DNA from: Monilinia fructicola
Taxonomy: Eukaryota > Ascomycota > Leotiomycetes > Helotiales > Sclerotiniaceae
Length of the DNA stretch: 64,000 nt
Assembly (NCBI GenBank): GCA_008692225.1
Contig: VICG01000016.1
Coordinates: 62,001 to 126,000 of the forward strand
Direction of reading: 5' to 3'
In this document: in pieces, positions 48,684 through 61,908 of the stretch
How the letters are laid out: the number at the start of each line of letters is the position of its first letter
Position numbering within the stretch: the stretch's first letter is position 1
Translations under genes and position numbers: made by a program
The notes under the pieces: generated by a model
Databases searched by the model: none
What the model saw: the letters and a program-made list of their open reading frames with translations, nothing else
Told to the model about the DNA's origin: nothing

Positions 48684-50557
48684 CTAATTACCCAAGATAC
48701 TAGTCTGTGCCCCATAGCGAAATTCACCCATAACCCCCTCCACACCACTAGTCCTTCCGCCAGTCGTCTCCGCGGCCGTTTCTTGTCCCCACGATATCTT
48801 GACGGGATTATAATGACTGAATAACTCCTCAGGATCATATCTCTTCTTCAGCGCCTTTAGTCGGGGTAACTTTCGCTCGGTGTACCATACTTCTTCTCCC
48901 TCAGCATGTCCGTAGTTTACGTATACCCTTAAACCATCATATCCACTTGCAGCCGCAAATGCCGATTGAAAAGAGGCGCCAAAGGCATTAATTTCATCGC
49001 TTTGGGATTTATTGTTTATTTGTAGATCGAGGAATGTGTAGATGGTGGTGTTGCGATGGGGGTATGCAGTTTCGTCGTCGGGGATTGAAAGGGTGATGGG
49101 ATTGGCGAACTTTTCGATATCCCAGATGCTTGTTCTTGAATCTGGATAGGCAGAGTAGAACTTGGCTAGGTCTTGGAATGTTTGGAGGAAGGTGGGAATG
49201 TCGATGGAATAAAGGTTCGCGGCCCAGATACTGGTGTTGGTGCCGCCTTCGCAGATCATTTTTGCTATCGCCGGCAGAAATATTGTCGTAGAGGTCGTAC
49301 CAGGGGATTTGGGTGATATTTTGTTGAATGGGTTGGAGGGAAATGAAGGGGGCGAATATGTTGAGGGCCTCCTGCATGGAACCAATCCACTCGACAGTTA
49401 CGACGATATTGAGCTATTTTGGGAGTGATCAGGTTAGAATTTTGAGAGATATTATATTAGTCTATAGATAAACTTACACCACCAAAATTATCGTCCCAAT
49501 TTGCTTGTAAGGCTAATGACATCTCTTTGGGTTGATTGATCCCGATGTCTTTCACGATTTGCCACAAGGATCCGTTGTCGCTAGCACGATATCGTAGTTC
49601 TCCATATATCAGATTGCCATTATTAGTAGCATCGTGTGTCATGTATGTGGCTTCATATACCACACCAAATTGATGACCGGCTCCTCGAGCTCCCCAGAAG
49701 AGTTCGGGGTTTATGGTTCTAGAAGCAGTGACTAGTTCCCCTGTACCGGTAACATACTTTAATTCTAGGAGTGCATCGATCACCAGGCCGTGAAGCCCAG
49801 TGTACGGTCCTACCCCTGCACCTAAAGTTGCACCAAGAGCACCGACGCATCCTCCTATCCCAGTTTCTGTAAAGCGTCATCATATGTGTGCTAGGAATGG
49901 TGGGGCATGGAAGAGCTTACGAATCTCTTTGCCAACGTCGTATAATGGTTTTACAATTTCACCAAATTTAACAGATCCTCCGATTGTGATAGTGCTTGCC
50001 TCGTTGTCTATTTTTATATCGTGAAAGAAAACCCAGATCCATGTCTATTCCATTTTTACAGCTGTGTAGTGTTGATGAATATCCATGGCCTCCTCCCGTG
50101 GCCAAGAAAGGGATGTTATGGTGAGCAGCAAACTGGATCTAGGAAATCTAATCAGCAAAAATCAAAAGTATTGAAAGTCTGTATTTAAAAGATTGGATTG
50201 TGATAAGCGGTGGGAATGACATCGACTGGAAATTCTGCGACAAAAACTCAATATAAAAAGCAAAGAAGACACTATATTGATGGTCGAGGCACAGCGGATA
50301 AAACTCACAATTTTCTGAATATCAGATGGTAGAGCTGGTTTCAAGGCAACGATATACGTCGGCTCTGCCGGTGGATAGACAGTCCATCTCTGAGTTATTG
50401 AAGAGGTGTAATTAGTCTCATTAGGTAGCCAAACTTCAGACCCTGATGAAAGGATTTGATTGAAATAAGCTGCTATTAACTGCGCACTTAATTCGTTCAA
50501 TGCGAGAGATAGATTAGATAGAAAGTAGATGATTGCAAAGATGTAAAGCTTCAACAT
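48684..50557 (-). CDS. FAD-linked oxidase (BBE/GOOX-like), secreted, two frame slips
   Basis: Berberine-bridge / glucooligosaccharide-oxidase type flavoenzyme with an N-terminal PCMH FAD-binding domain and a C-terminal BBE segment. Exons (minus) are 50557-50309, 50138-49921, 49866-49478 and 49413-48684. With one base removed from the A run 50028-50031 and one from the T run 49259-49263 the sum is 1584 nt, 527 residues. The N-terminus MLKLYIFAIIYFLSNLSLAL is a clear signal peptide. Then come YIVALKPALPSDIQKI and NIPFLATGGGHGYSSTLHSC, whose His is a candidate for covalent FAD attachment. GGCVGALGATLGAGVGPY and NPELFWGARGAGHQFGVVYE follow, and the C-terminal BBE motif is KRYDPEELFSHYNPVKISW. Such enzymes often tailor polyketides. 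It lies 0.8 kb downstream of the PKS on the same strand, so it is a likely cluster member. The first intron (170 bp) is longer than usual. Confidence 0.9.
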
Positions 50558-51350
50558 GATGACTAGTTGTAGGCTTCAGAAAAACGCCAGGAAAATGAAT
50601 AGAAGGTCAACTTGAGACCATGACTGGCATATGTATCGGTGTCAGACATCCCAGTGCTCAAGAGCGCCTTCTAAGATCACTCAATTATTCACAATTAGGT
50701 GAGTCTCCGAGATTCCGGCTAATCACTTGAGTAGATCAGTACGTGTTGCACTTGTAACTATTGTGCGACTTCAAAATACCGATGGTTCAATATGTCCACG
50801 AACTGAAGTCCAGCTCGGTATCGATTGGGTCAAGAAGTAAACAAGCACGGGAAAGAGAGCCACCGTCGTCATATATCATATATTCGTATCTTAACCCTTC
50901 ATCAAAGGTCCCACAAACCTTCCGCTACGATATCTAATCCATAGCCCCATTCTTTTTGTGGTAAGGTTAGCGAGTAGTTCTCTGTGCTAAGTCTGACAGT
51001 TGTGTATGCTAGCGGAAGATTCAATTTATGCGGTGTTCTGGTGACCCAGCAGTGGAACTATATAACAAGCAAGCAGCCGAGTGTGAAACGTTTCGTTCCC
51101 TGGAATCAGTCGTCGTAATGTATGTACAAGTACTTATTTATAAGATATTTTTGTAGTCATGGCAGATGTGGTTTGTACAGAAATCGGGATCGGCTCTTAC
51201 TTTGATCCGTGCCGATGAATTATAAAATGCTTACGTAAGGCTAAACTTGTTCAGTACCGAGTACAGGAATGAACGTCATCATATATTAACATCCATCCAC
51301 AAGCATTTCAAAGCTCTACCATCTCATCTGATCGGCCTGACTTTTCCTTC
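50558..51350. other. Intergenic between oxidase and PKS
   Basis: Upstream region of the oxidase and 3' flank of the PKS, both on the minus strand. No coding signal. One TAAGGTTA octamer is at 50963-50970. Confidence 0.5.
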
Positions 51351-54300
51351 TTACAATTCTGAAAGTATCTTAAACAAGAACTCATAACCTGGCTCAACAC
51401 CTTGCTTCCATTCTTGCATCCCCTGCTTCAAATTCAAGTCGTGAAGATGCTTCACGCCTGGGATTCCCAAAAAACCACATCGTACCCCGTACTCCTTTAA
51501 AGCCGCGATGAACGACTTCGCAGCATGGTACGGCACAATGTCATCATTTTCGCCGTGGATCAAGTATGTTGGGGTATTGTATCTGCCTGATCGAAGCTGT
51601 GCCATAGGGCTAATTGCCGCGATTCGTGTTGGGTCTGGCTTTCTATGCCAGTTGTCATCATGGATGCCATTCAGCATGAGATTGAGGCCATTTCCTTCTT
51701 TGAATAGGGACAGAACTAGTTCTGATCTTGGATCTCCTGGACGAACCCATCCCAGTCCCGTTGAGTCTATGCCTTCGGCAGCATAATTTGTGATCTATGG
51801 TCATGTTAGCTCATCGTAAGTGCATCAAGCAGTCAAGTAGTTCTTACTGGACGTTTAGGGAGGGACTTTCGGATTTCATCCATTGACATTTTCCGTGCTG
51901 GATATTCATTCGCTCGACTGATATCTAACTCTGTTGAGGTTAGATAACCATTATACAAACTTCAAATTCGACCACTTACCTCCAGATTCAAAATCTGTTG
52001 GGCTATAAAATGCCAAAATAGCAGTCGGAGGTTTAAAGTCAGACTTCATTGTTGTCCAGGCTGTTGTCATAGCTAAATGACCTCCTGTAGACCACCCAAT
52101 TATGATGATTTTAGTAGGATCTACCTCAATCCCTCTCTGACTTACGAGCCCATGTAAGTCAGATTGGGCCCAAAAGTATGCGTCACGGATATCTGCCATA
52201 GGTCCATTGATAAGGTCCACCTCTGGACACAACCTATAGTCCAGACTGATGGGGAGTATGTTGTTTGCAAGGAGGAATGATGTTTGGGCTGGACGAATTG
52301 CTTTCCTCGACAGCGTCATATGTCCGCCGCCATGGATCATCAATGCTAGAAACCATATTGTCAGCTTTTTGAAGCTTCCTTTGAAACGTTCCAAATTACC
52401 TTACCGATAGACATTGCTTTGGAAGGAGTGTTCTCCGGCAAGAAGATATCTGCGAGCACCTCAACACCCTCTACAACCTTGTATATAACAGTTTCGATTG
52501 TCTGATCCATGTTCGCAGTTCTGTTAGTTGGGGTCTCACGAATCGGTGTGTCTAGGAGTTTTTTAGAAGCTATGAGTAAACGTTGTGTATTCGATTCCGG
52601 TGTTTGTCCTTGGGTATAAGAAGCTGAGGCATATCCAGCTTCCTTAAAGCATTTCATCCAGAATCCCGGTGGTTGAAGTGGATAATCGGCGTCATTTCCT
52701 AGCCACCAACCGTCGAGAAGCCCATACACAACATCATACCAGTCTACGAGCTCTGTGACTTCGGAGAGGATAATGAAGCCGTCATCTCTCAAAACTTCTC
52801 TCAAGTGGCTCGTCGAAGAAGTTTTATTGGTAGTTGCGTGGACACAATTCGTCCCTATTGCAATATCGTATTGATTTTTCATGCTTTCAGGAACATTTTT
52901 CTCAAGGTTGAACGTTTGGAACTTCATCCAGTCATATTTCGCAAACTTCGCCCTGGCGTTTTTAACAAGCGAGGGAGAGATGTCTGTAAAAGTGTACTCA
53001 ACTGGTCGCCCAACTGACTGCAAGACTTCTGCAAGACGTGTAGTAGTACCACCAAATCCAGCACCAACTTCCAGAATTTTGATTGGTCCATCACCTGTAC
53101 TTTCAGTTGCTACTCGCTTCATAAAGTCAACCAGTTGCTCGGTAAGCGTACCGAGCATAGGCGAAGTAGTGTAATAATCTTCCATTACTTTCTGGGCTGT
53201 TGAGTTACCAAACATGAGTGCAACGGGATCGGCTTTACCAATCAAACAATCTGCAAGTTTTGGACCGGTCAACTCCATCAACCTTAATTCTGCTATATAT
53301 GCAGGAAATCGATGCAGTAAGCTTTGAAGCAAGTCATTCGAACAAATGTTGGGAAGAGTGCTCGAAGTTCGAACATATTTGCTCCCCTGCTTATTGATGA
53401 GCCCATTTTTATCCAGTATCTCCATATATCGATTCATGACCTTTGAGTATCTTGGGAGATGATCAACTTTTGGCAACTCCTGCCCATTCCCAAGTTTCCA
53501 TAGGTCAACATGAAGTGTCTTCAATGCTTCAGCAATATATGCCACCAATAACTCATCTTGCTTTGGATTGACCTCAGTCCAATAATTGACGTACCCAAGC
53601 TTCTTTGCTGCCGGTTCAAAAGCAACTTGACATTTTTCGATCTCGATCATGGGGTTTGCTAGAAGTACGGGCAATGTGGAAACTACTTGAGAAGAATGGA
53701 TTGAAATAGCATTGGTGTTTGGCCCCATAACTATGGGTTTCTTTCGTATTTGAAATGTATCAATACCAAGATATATCAAAACCTCTTTGACTGTGGACTC
53801 TAAACTGAGGTCCTCGTCGTCTATCTCCCTGGAGAACGCATCCTCGAGCTCAGCTTTGAATTCAATGGCGGAGAGGGAGTCAACACCAAGATCTTGCAGC
53901 GTTGCTGATTCTCGAATTTCGTGAACCAGTGCCCCACAAGTTTCAGAGATCATTTGGAAGACCTTTTGTCTTTTTAAGGAAGCTTCGTTGTTTTCAGAAT
54001 CAAATCTCGTGGCGTCAGCTGAATGGATATTGCTGGCGCATGGGCATTTGCAGGCTTAGATTTTTTCAATGGTGCAGAACCAAATAGTCGAGAGAGACTC
54101 GCATAATTGCTCATCATCAGATCCTCGGCTGCAATCTCTTTACCAAATTGTGTCTGTAGTTCCTCTGCAAGTTCAACGGCGGCCAATGAGTCTACCCCCA
54201 AATCACCAATATTTGCATCATCCAAAATATCTGTTTCCGAGAGACCTGTGTATGATGCGATTAGATTCTTCAAGTCGTCTACGTGTGCTATAATGTCCAT

Positions 54301-57300
54301 AGGAGTCGGTGGTCCTTCATCATCAAACCCGTCGGCACTACTTCTCGAATCGTTTTCGGTAGACCCAAGAGTAGTAAGCGGTGTGAACATTGGGACGTGC
54401 TTTCTTTCCGGTGGCGTCTCTTGTGATGGTTTGGGATTTGCTGCAGCAAGCATTTTCTCAAGCTTTGTGATCAATAACTTAGTGAACGCTACTCCAGTGC
54501 TTGTCATGACCAATTTACCATCTCGAGTGAAGACATAAATGTCACCTGTGGCCTGAGTGCTGCTAATTGGTGTGAACATAGCATAAACTCTCCACAGTTT
54601 ACAGTTTTTAAAGTCGCATGACGTGGAGGACATAATAGTACTATCAACGCCAGTAGCAACATATACCTCCTCAGAAGAACAGTGAGAGCTGCTGTTGATA
54701 AGCAAACCGACCACTTGAATGAAAGAATCCAAGGCGATTGTGTCACAGACATGATTAATTGTACTTTCTTGTACTTCAACGGGAAAGGGAGGTAACTCAA
54801 TTTCTGCGATTGCCTGACTTCCATCCATCGTAATGTTGGAAATGGCGTGTAAAAAGTCTGAGTAGTGTACGACTGTCGAGAATAAGCCATACGCTCGTTT
54901 GGACATTAACTTCTCGGTATTTGTTCTCTTAGCTAGTTCGTCCATACGATCAGATATAAGTCTTTGATAAGTCGAGAGTTGTGGTTGAATCGTCAACCCA
55001 ATTCTTCCTTTTGCATGTATTGTCGGCCTGGATTTTGGGTCTGTTTTCAACAAACTTTTGACAATGAAATTCCAAGTTTGGAGTTCTGTGGACTCTTCAA
55101 TTGTTATTAAGACGTCTCGATTCAAGTTGACGCCAAGGGGAGCCTGGAAAGTTAAGCCATCAAATAAAATTGCCTTTGTTTCAACATCACCACCCGCAAT
55201 CTGTATTGCCATTGCTGCGCACTCCATGTACATTGATGCGGGACATAATGGTTGTTTTCTGACGGCATGTCCCGATACAATCTTCGTGAATCTCTCTGTG
55301 TCAATGTGGATCTTGAATTCTGTCGGCGATCCATCCACGGGGGTGACTAGCTGTTTAGGGGCCTGTATTTCGACTTGTTCAAGGGGTGTTTTTACTATCG
55401 AAGATACTCTATCTTGCGCCTCGATTACTCTATCAACATTTTTGAGCCAGTGTGGCGTACGTTGGAATTGGTATGGTGGTAACCAAATTTGTTTATATCC
55501 TGCTTCTTGAGGCGATAAAAAATTCCAAAAGGATGCTAAAATGCCTTGCCGCCAAAGACTTGTTGTGACACTTGAAAGTACGGCTAAGGCATCTAGTGAA
55601 CCTTTGAGCTTCATCTCTTGGAAACAATGATTATCTGGATCTTGGACGGCTCTTTTGATCATTGGTATGACTGGAGTATCCATACCAGCTTCGAGAAAGA
55701 TACATGGCCCAAGGCGTTTCTCAATCCTTCTAATGGCGTTTATGAAGTAGACAGGGTCCCTAGTATGTTGTGAAAGACGAGCCGGTGATATTTGATACAG
55801 TGGCTCCAAAGTGCAACTCTCAAGAGGAATCTTTGCTTCATTAAAAGTCAAAGTTTTTGACAATCCGTCTAAATCCCCAAGAAGCGATTCTGTGAATTTG
55901 GAATGGAATCCATGGCTTACATCAAGTCGTTGAGATTTGATTCCCTTGAATCGAGAATCGTCCCTCAGCAAGGCTTCGGCTTCGTTTATTGATGATGAAT
56001 GACCCACGACAATATGACTCGTCGGAGAATTGTAGCAGGCTATTTCTAATTCACTATTTCCAGTTTTTGTGCTTCCGATGATGTCTCGGACAACATTTGC
56101 ACTTGCATGAATTGCAAGCATTGTTCCCCTCTCCGATCCCCATTTTGTTTGCATTAACGAAGCTCGAGTTGCAATCAATTTCAACCCATCTTGTAGTGAT
56201 AATATTCCAGCTACGGTCATAGCCGTCAGTTCACCAAAACTATGTCCTGCGAGTGCGTCTACTTTGAGACCAGCATCGATCCAGCATTTCGCGCATGCAT
56301 ATTGCATTGCGAATGTACCACATTGAAGTGAAACAATATCTCTAATTGGTTCCATTTGAAATATTGCAGGTACAATTGCTGAAAATCCGAGGCTTGTGAC
56401 AAGATCATTGCAGCTATCTATATAAGCTCGAAATTGAGGATGCGATTGGTATAAGTTCTTGTCAAGCCCAACTATGCGCTTACTTTGGCCTCCAAATACC
56501 AAAACAGTATGCTTAGTTATTTGTGGGATCTCGAAAGACTCAACATTTGTTCTTAAAGATTGAATGAGCTGCTCAATATCTGATTCCGTCGTAATCCAGC
56601 GAATTCTGTGGTGCTGTCTCCGTTCGCTCAATGTAAACGCCAAGTCATCGAGGCTAGGTTTAGGCGAAGCGTTCTCGAGATAGGACCCTAGGGCTTTAGC
56701 ATACTTTGAGAGGCTCTCTTTCGTAGCTGCACTTAGTATTATTGGATATTTTGCGCTTACATGAAGAGAGTACTTGGGTGGCTGTACATATTGACGTGGT
56801 CCTTCACATACCAACATGGCAGCATTGCTCCCTGCAGCTCCATAACTATTTACGCAAGCTGCACGTAGAGGTGCATGCCATGGTATAGCTTCTGTGATTA
56901 TTGCCATTTTATCAGGCCCCAGAGCTGGGATTTTCGGATTGAGACTCCTGTGATTTGCGAGCGGCGGAATCATACCTTTGTTGATCATTGCAAGGATCTT
57001 CACTAGACCAGCCACTCCGGCTCCTGTTTCACAGTGACCAATGTTTCCTTTGATTGATCCCAAGTACAGAGGATTAGTTCTTTTGACACCTCCAAACACT
57101 TCGCGGATGCTTGCTACTTCAAGTGGATCACCAGCTTGAGTTCCAGTACCATGAGCCTCAACGTAAGACACTTGATCCGCCGTCATATCGGCTTTATCTA
57201 GAATATTCTGGTATAGTTTGATCTGAGCAGGTGAAGAAGGAATGGTGATTGTAGATGACAAGCCTCCTTGGTTGGTAGCTGCTCCAGGAATGACGCCAAG

Positions 57301-59310
57301 AATCTGATCTCCATCTGCGACTGCCTGTCTCAGCATCTTCAAGACGACTAAGCCTGCTCCCTCAGCTCTACAATACCCATCAGCTGCCCCACAGAAGGGC
57401 TTGCATTGGCCTGTGGGACTCAGAAAGCCAGCTTTCGCAAGATCCAAGTAATTATTGATGCCTGTCATAATGTTAATCCCACCAGTCAAAGCTAAAGGGC
57501 ATTCTCCGCTTTGTACAGCTCGAACCGCTCGATGAATTGCTACCAACGAAGAAGAACACGCCGTATCAATAACCTCGGATGGGCCACTCCAGCCGAAGTA
57601 ATAACTGATCTTGCCACAAAGAAATGCTCTGATAGTTCCCGTTGATGTGTACGCAGTGGGCGCATTCGAGTTGGTATTATCGAGATACTCCACAAAACTA
57701 GCGCCTATAAAGCACCCTATAGGGTCATTGTTTTCACGCTTATGCGATCGCATATAACCACTAGATTCCATCGCTTCATAGGCAATTTCAAGCAATATTC
57801 TTTGCTGGGGATCCATATTGAGTGCTTCTCGTGGATTTGTGCGGAAGAATACATGATCAAAGTCCTCCACGTTGTCTAGAAAATTACCAAAAAACTTTCT
57901 TTTCCCGGCGAATTTCCAGTCCTGAGAAGCTCTAAAACTCCGATGTAAATCGAAGCGATTGGAAGGAACTTCTTTCGCGACTGAAGTGCCTTTGGAAATG
58001 AGGCCCCAAAGTTCCTCGAGGCTGTTTGCACCTGGCAAACGGCATGAGGCTCCAATAACAGCAACGGCGTCACTTGGAAATGAGTAATGAGTTTCTTTGT
58101 GTGAGGTTGGGACAGGTGGTATGGCTTTGTTGATTGTACTCAGGACGTCAAGCTTCGTTATGCGCAATAGCCTTTTGTGGAATGGAGCCAACGGGACACA
58201 ATCTCCGATACCAAAGGTCGCGAAAACATGTGATTTCCTCCCAGTGCTTTCAAGATCATCTGCCAATTCTGTGAGGAGGATGTACCATTCGCATCTCGAT
58301 GCTAGAATCGTATCCACAGCCTCATGGCTAAGAGATTCATTATCAAGCATTTTCCCTGTTTTATTGGATCTCATTGGCACCTGTAGGGCAGATGCTTGTG
58401 GAAGCTGTAGTAGGTCGTCTTCATCACACATGCGGCACAGTTCTATTGATAGCTCTGAATTTTCCGGATTGTGCACCTTCCCACGAAGATGCATTTCTTG
58501 CACGAGTAGACCTTGCTCGCGAGCATATTCCTGAACTTTAACAAGTATCGGTACCGACCCGACCATGCTTATAGTTTTGGGGTCGGTGACAGCAGAAATA
58601 TGTGCCTATATTAGCGAGTCTGGTCAGGTATTGATCTTTCACATTCAGATATTCTTTGGCTGAATGAATGGGATTGAAAAAAAAATACTTACACCAGGAA
58701 ACTTTTTGACTATTTCTTCTCCTTGTCCTGTAGTCTTCAAACGAATAACAATTGTTGTTGGTCCTGGAATGTTTTCGTCGTCACCCAGTTCCCCATACGC
58801 ACCTATTCCAAGTGCAATACGCATAACTACAGATGCATACTTTGCTAGTTCTACTTCATCTTTGGAACATGCAATTGCCATAGCTGGCAACAACCCACCA
58901 CAATATCCTTGAATTCCTCCCCCATTTCGGAGCTGGCCTAGAAATTCAAAGTGTTTGATACCATTCAATTCGAGGAATTGAAAGTATTGACCAATCTGAA
59001 TTATGACTAGGAGGGGCAAGGAGAGTATTCCTGACATGGCGTTGGCAATTGGTTCCGATTCACCCGTTTTCATCCATTCCGACATGTATTGCATATATCT
59101 GGGTCCTTGCTCAAGTGCTGCAATATCTTCTCTTTGCTTCGCAAAAGTTTGCCATGTATTTGGGAGATCTCTGATATCTTCAACAAAAGATCTCAAGAAT
59201 GGGTTTCGGCAAAGAAAAGAATGGAGTCGATCGAGGTAGCTTTTCTGTGGAGCTTTACTTTGTGGGCAAAATATGGCCACAGATGGCATCTCATCAAGAC
59301 TCGAGAGCAT
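51351..59310 (-). CDS. Non-reducing polyketide synthase, SAT-KS-AT-PT-ACP-ACP-CMeT-TE/esterase
   Basis: Iterative type I synthase building an unreduced, C-methylated aromatic polyketide from acyl starter and malonyl units. Exons (minus) are 59310-58693, 58605-52405, 52345-51980, 51930-51848 and 51794-51351. With one base added near 54002-54004 the length is 7713 nt, 2570 residues. Domains in order: SAT with GYCGGLLPA (Cys about 137) and GKVHNP; KS with DTACSSS (Cys codon 57556-57558), EAHGTGTQAGDP and KGNIGHCETGAG; AT with GHSFGE (Ser codon 56239-56241); PT with SGHAVRKQPLCPAS and DGSQAIAEI; ACP1 LGVDSLAAVEL (Ser 54187-54189); ACP2 LGVDSLSAIEF (Ser 53876-53878); methyltransferase ILEVGAGFGGTTTRL; and an esterase-type release domain with HGGGH, GWSTGGHLA, GENDDIVPYHAAK and a late His. 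There is no ketoreductase, dehydratase or enoylreductase. The order resembles 3,5-dimethylorsellinate / 5-methylorsellinate-type synthases. The product is unknown. Confidence 0.95.
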
Positions 59311-61908
59311 GGTGTAAGGGGAGTATTGTGTTGAAACTTTGGACTTCGATAAAGACGAGGTGAATCGGTGAATTTAATCAAGTCTGGTGCTTTAATCGGT
59401 CACAAATTATTGCTAGTCATATAGCTTCATGTTTGAGTTGGTTCTTGCTGACTATTTGAACATATCTCGGAGTTTAGTTATACAGACTTCATCCAAAGAT
59501 GCTGCCAAGTTAAGGTTTGTTCTCATTGTTTCATTTTGGCAGCCACATCATTCATCGAAATCAGTGTACATTTTGATGTTCTAAACTCGAGTGACTTCCT
59601 CTGGTTACCTTTTCTTCGCACTCGGGGTTTGTACAAGGAACTCTCAACACCAAATCAAATTCTTGCATTCATTATCAGCTTGCACCATGCAACATTTACC
59701 AGAGCCTTCCATTTATTGATCCCACAACTTTTCCCTTTCGGTAAGGCTACATGTACCATGAGAGTTTGCGCTGAATCTTCAAGCGTATTTTGCTATTCAA
59801 GTTGCCGTGCAGGAGTAACTGATACAGGGGTTCCTTTGGGAAGCTCATGTCGATGGGACTCATCATCACATCTGCGGGCTTTATATTCGTGCTGAACACG
59901 TAATATTATTGAGCGATTTCCGCAGGCGACAATACAATCATGTTATCGTCTGAGAATATGTTAAGACCTTTGCATGATCTGGCTCCATGAGAGGTACTAT
60001 GTTGGTCTATCGACTTGTACCTGTATAACTGCTTCAATTTGGGTGAGAAATTTTGTTCAAATAACTTATGCCCTTCCTGGAAATTGATGTCCACGCGCTA
60101 ATCTTGAGATGCCTTGTAGGATACTGAGCTAATTTGGGTTACCTACCCCATTTTATATATCTCATTCTTGTCTTTAGTCACACAGTATCACTGTGGCAGC
60201 CGCATTATCCCGTTCAGTACAGAATATGGGGTATCGTATCCCGACATCCCCTATTAATTTTCGGAACAAGATCGGACGTTACTGTCGATCAATAGAATAT
60301 GGCCTTACCTGCATGGAATTTCAGCTTATCATAATTACAATAAATATCATGAATAGTTGCCCATGAAATTTCATTCGTGCTCCATGATAAAGGTTCGTTG
60401 GTGGATGATGTTGAAATGAAGATACCTCAAGTTAGTCGCTATTATCTCTATTGAATACATGCCCAGGAGTGAAGTTTATGGTTGCTACAAGGCGCTACTC
60501 GTCTCTAACCAACCTTGTATCTCCACACTCAACAGAGTAATTTATCACTTCAAACTCTTCCTGATAAACCAAAACTATGACAGAGCTAAGGGGCGCCAAT
60601 GGTGCCATTGCTCTCATTGTCGGACTGACCGTGCAGGTGGATACACCTTATCACCAGGAAACGGTGCGTACACCGACTGTGATTCAAAGCTTATTCCTTC
60701 CAATTACTCGAGTATTACCTTTCAATCTCCCGGAAAGCTAGAATTTGTATCAATTCGTGTCAAACATATGGTTTCGAGCCACAAAGTTACACAAACTAGA
60801 ACTGGGGTGTAGACGAAATATCGAATTAACCCCAAAATTGTTATTATGATGTACAAGAGTCACCTAGGCATGTTATGGAACGCTCCATGGTCTAAATCTT
60901 CAAGCCAATTGCATATAATCCTTATCTACAGAAATGTTTCATATGTAAGTTCAACATGCAGGATACATCCGCGATCCGTGGCTCGATTATATGTCTCAAG
61001 TTCAATATCCATAGGCATTTCCGAGTCAAAGTCTCATATTTAACGTTGATACTTGTATTTGGTACCTTAAGGTAAAGCTTCCAAGACATGTGATGCTGCA
61101 ACACATGATCCGAGAACCTGGGAAATAATCACTTGAGATGTTTCCAGGGGCGAAGAAGTGAGAGGGAGGAATTGTGGAGGTTGTAGATGTAGTTTCTGGT
61201 ATCACGGGGAATGAGGGTGGTTTGGAGCATCAATCTCGTGCCCTTGATTCACGATGTGCAAGTTGCAGAGTGATATACCAGAACCTTGAATTCACCCTTT
61301 TACCTCAATAATCTTGTACCAATCATGGTGATCAAGATTTTGACGAATCTTGTTAGAATCGGATCTTCCGACGTGGTACTTTGATTAACATCGCGCTACT
61401 TGTTCTGTATGACGGGATTCAAAGTCTATCGCTATTTACTTACGTCTTGCAATCGAATTCGCATTCTTCAGGATTCTGAAATGGATTGAGGCTGCTAAAA
61501 AAATGATTTTGATGAGAGATACAGTCAAGCAACATGTAGCAGCAGAATTACTGGTAGCCAAGCCAGAGCTCATACATACCTATTGACTCAATTCGCCCAC
61601 AGTTACAGTATTTAGAGTCTCCTTGCATTGAAAATTCAGCTCTCTAGCCTCTGGGTCACTATTAGCACTGTTGTTACTCTCATTCCGGGTCACAGCGTCT
61701 TATCTTTCCTGAGAATTCTCAATTTGATGCTTCAATCTCGAAAACAAATTCAACGCTGTTTTACTCATCGCAGCCATTCTTTCTCCTCCATCTTTATTCC
61801 CCCACATATCTAAGAATATCAAATCTTGCGGTGTGGTTTTCTCTCTAAATGATGGGAATTCGCCCCCATACATATTTCTGCCCTGTCCCCACCACTTCTT
61901 ATTATAGT
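59311..61908. other. Intergenic region in the polyketide locus
   Basis: About 2.6 kb upstream of the PKS. Open frames at plus 59536-59895 and 60459-60812 and minus 60922-61104 carry no motif I recognise, have no convincing splice signals and may be eroded genes. The first few hundred bases above 59310 are the probable PKS promoter. I see no clear zinc-cluster regulator gene in the window. Confidence 0.45.

Noticed and set aside
58097..58534. 145-codon plus frame
   Set aside because: Antisense shadow of the PKS SAT-KS region.
59536..60812. Open frames 59536-59895 and 60459-60812 as cluster genes
   Set aside because: No recognisable domain, no plausible splice joins; left as intergenic with a note that they may be eroded genes.
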